A stretch of DNA of 7,715 nt, from NCBI GenBank assembly GCA_030839005.1, contig JAUZEM010000075.1, forward strand, positions 1-7,715. Direction: 5' to 3'. Each line of letters begins with the position of its first letter. Position 1 is the first letter of the stretch. The notes beneath the pieces were generated by a model. It made no database searches. It was not told the DNA's origin and was given only the letters and a program-made list of their open reading frames with translations. This DNA is from Actinomycetota bacterium. GTDB lineage: Bacteria; Actinomycetota; Acidimicrobiia; IMCC26256; PALSA-610. Positions 6,822 to 7,715 of the stretch are shown here, piece by piece. The position numbers were made by a program, and so were the translations under genes.

Positions 6822-7715
6822 ATGGATCTGGTCGGTCGAATCGACGAGCGGGCATCGCTCGATCGAGTGGTCGCTGCGGCCGCGTCGGGCTTGAGTGGTA
6901 CGTGCGTGCTGGTCGGCGACGCCGGAATGGGCAAGACCCGCCTGCTCGAGTACGCGATCCAGAGCGCGGATCAGTTCCGTCATCTTGTCATCGAAGGTGT
7001 CGAAGCAGAGATCGATCTCGCGTACGCCGCGCTACATCGCCTCTTGCGCCCATTCCTCACAGAACTTGGCCAACTCCCCGACCCGCAGCGGACCGCGCTC
7101 GAGTCGGCGTTCGGGCTGAGGAAGGGCGAGCCGGCCGACCGGTTCCTCGTCGGGCTCGCATCCCTGAGCCTGCTCGCTGATGTCGCAACCGAACGCAAGC
7201 TGCTCTGCGTCGTCGACGACGCGCAGTGGATCGACCGCGAGTCCCTCGAGGCGTTGAGCTTCGTCGCGCGGCGCCTGGAAGCCGATGGAATCGCACTGTT
7301 GTTCGGCATCCGTGATCTCTCGTCGGTCGCGGGAGCGCTCGATGGACTCCTCACGATCTCAATCGGCGGACTCCCCGACGACGCCGCATTCGCACTGTTG
7401 TCAAGGAGTGTCGGTCTGTCGGTAGAACCGGACACAGCTCGTCGCATCGTCACGGCAACCAGCGGCTGCCCACTCGCTCTGATCGAGCTCGCATCCGCAT
7501 TGACACAAGACCAGTTACGTGGCGGGCAGCCGGTCGGCGACATCCTCCCGATCGGCCGCCAACTCGAAGACCACTTCCTCCAACAGGCCAAAGCACTCGA
7601 TCCGAACGCTCAACTGTTCCTCTTGGTCGCCGCGACCGAATCTTCCGGCGACCCCTCGTTGGTTCGCCGTGCCGCATTCGAGCTCGGTGCGGACGCACAG
7701 GCCGAAGACGCGGCT
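6822..7715 (+). CDS. LAL-type LuxR family regulator, N-terminal ATPase part, 3'-truncated
   Basis: An open frame of 298 codons from ATG 6822 to the window end, without a stop. It is the N-terminal P-loop ATPase of a LAL-type regulator: LVGRIDER (3-10), Walker A GDAGMGKT (32-39), Walker B ending VVDDAQWID (131-139), FGIRD (161-165), SGCPLAL (214-220) and LPIGRQLEDHF (242-252). It aligns without gaps to the neighbouring complete regulator over residues 29-165, with 89 of 137 identical by hand count, and similarity continues to the last visible residue. The missing part should therefore carry the helical repeats and LuxR HTH, making a protein of roughly 900 aa; this is inferred. Upstream in-frame GTG codons at 6819 and 6795 are alternative starts. 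None has a strong ribosome-binding site, and ATG 6822 matches where the paralogue begins. The gene is divergent from that paralogue and likely cytoplasmic, with inducer and targets unknown. Confidence 0.93.
   Translation, partial: MDLVGRIDERASLDRVVAAAASGLSGTCVLVGDAGMGKTRLLEYAIQSADQFRHLVIEGVEAEIDLAYAALHRLLRPFLTELGQLPDPQRTALESAFGLRKGEPADRFLVGLASLSLLADVATERKLLCVVDDAQWIDRESLEALSFVARRLEADGIALLFGIRDLSSVAGALDGLLTISIGGLPDDAAFALLSRSVGLSVEPDTARRIVTATSGCPLALIELASALTQDQLRGGQPVGDILPIGRQLEDHFLQQAKALDPNAQLFLLVAATESSGDPSLVRRAAFELGADAQAEDAA

Overview
The window comes from a GC-rich bacterium, most likely an actinobacterium. Codon third positions are strongly G/C-biased. It carries an F420-type luciferase-like oxidoreductase of a family common in mycobacteria and other actinobacteria, and several very large ATPase/LuxR-type regulators. 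An Acidimicrobiia-like or other uncultured actinobacterium is plausible, but the sequence alone does not settle the taxon.

Layout, left to right. (1) Bases 1-2277 (+) are the 3' part of a large signalling ATPase. The window opens inside its Walker B motif and the gene ends in a long helical-repeat region. (2) A 163-bp gap separates it from a convergent gene. (3) Bases 2441-3400 (-) encode an LLM-class, probably F420-dependent oxidoreductase. (4) Bases 3401-3832 hold no convincing protein gene. They contain small palindromes in front of the oxidoreductase, a 45-nt 3' fragment of a tRNA-Pro(GGG) gene ending in CCA, a 10-bp-phased set of GTCTCAC heptamers, and a locally GC-poor stretch. This looks like one end of an integrated element or its relic. 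(5) Bases 3833-6592 (-) encode a complete LAL-type (MalT-like) LuxR regulator: P-loop ATPase, helical repeats, C-terminal LuxR helix-turn-helix. (6) Bases 6593-6821 form a divergent regulatory region. (7) From 6822 (+) to the window edge runs a second LAL-type regulator, a close paralogue of the first. It is open at its 3' end.

The two LAL regulators stand head to head and are about 65% identical in the ATPase core, so they probably arose by duplication and may share a control region. Nothing links them to the oxidoreductase by operon structure. No defence system, CRISPR array, insertion sequence or biosynthetic cluster is visible. The observation most worth following up is the tRNA-derived att-like junction at about 3537-3680, because it predicts that DNA to its right, possibly including the regulator pair, entered by site-specific integration. 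No integrase lies inside the window, so this remains a hypothesis.
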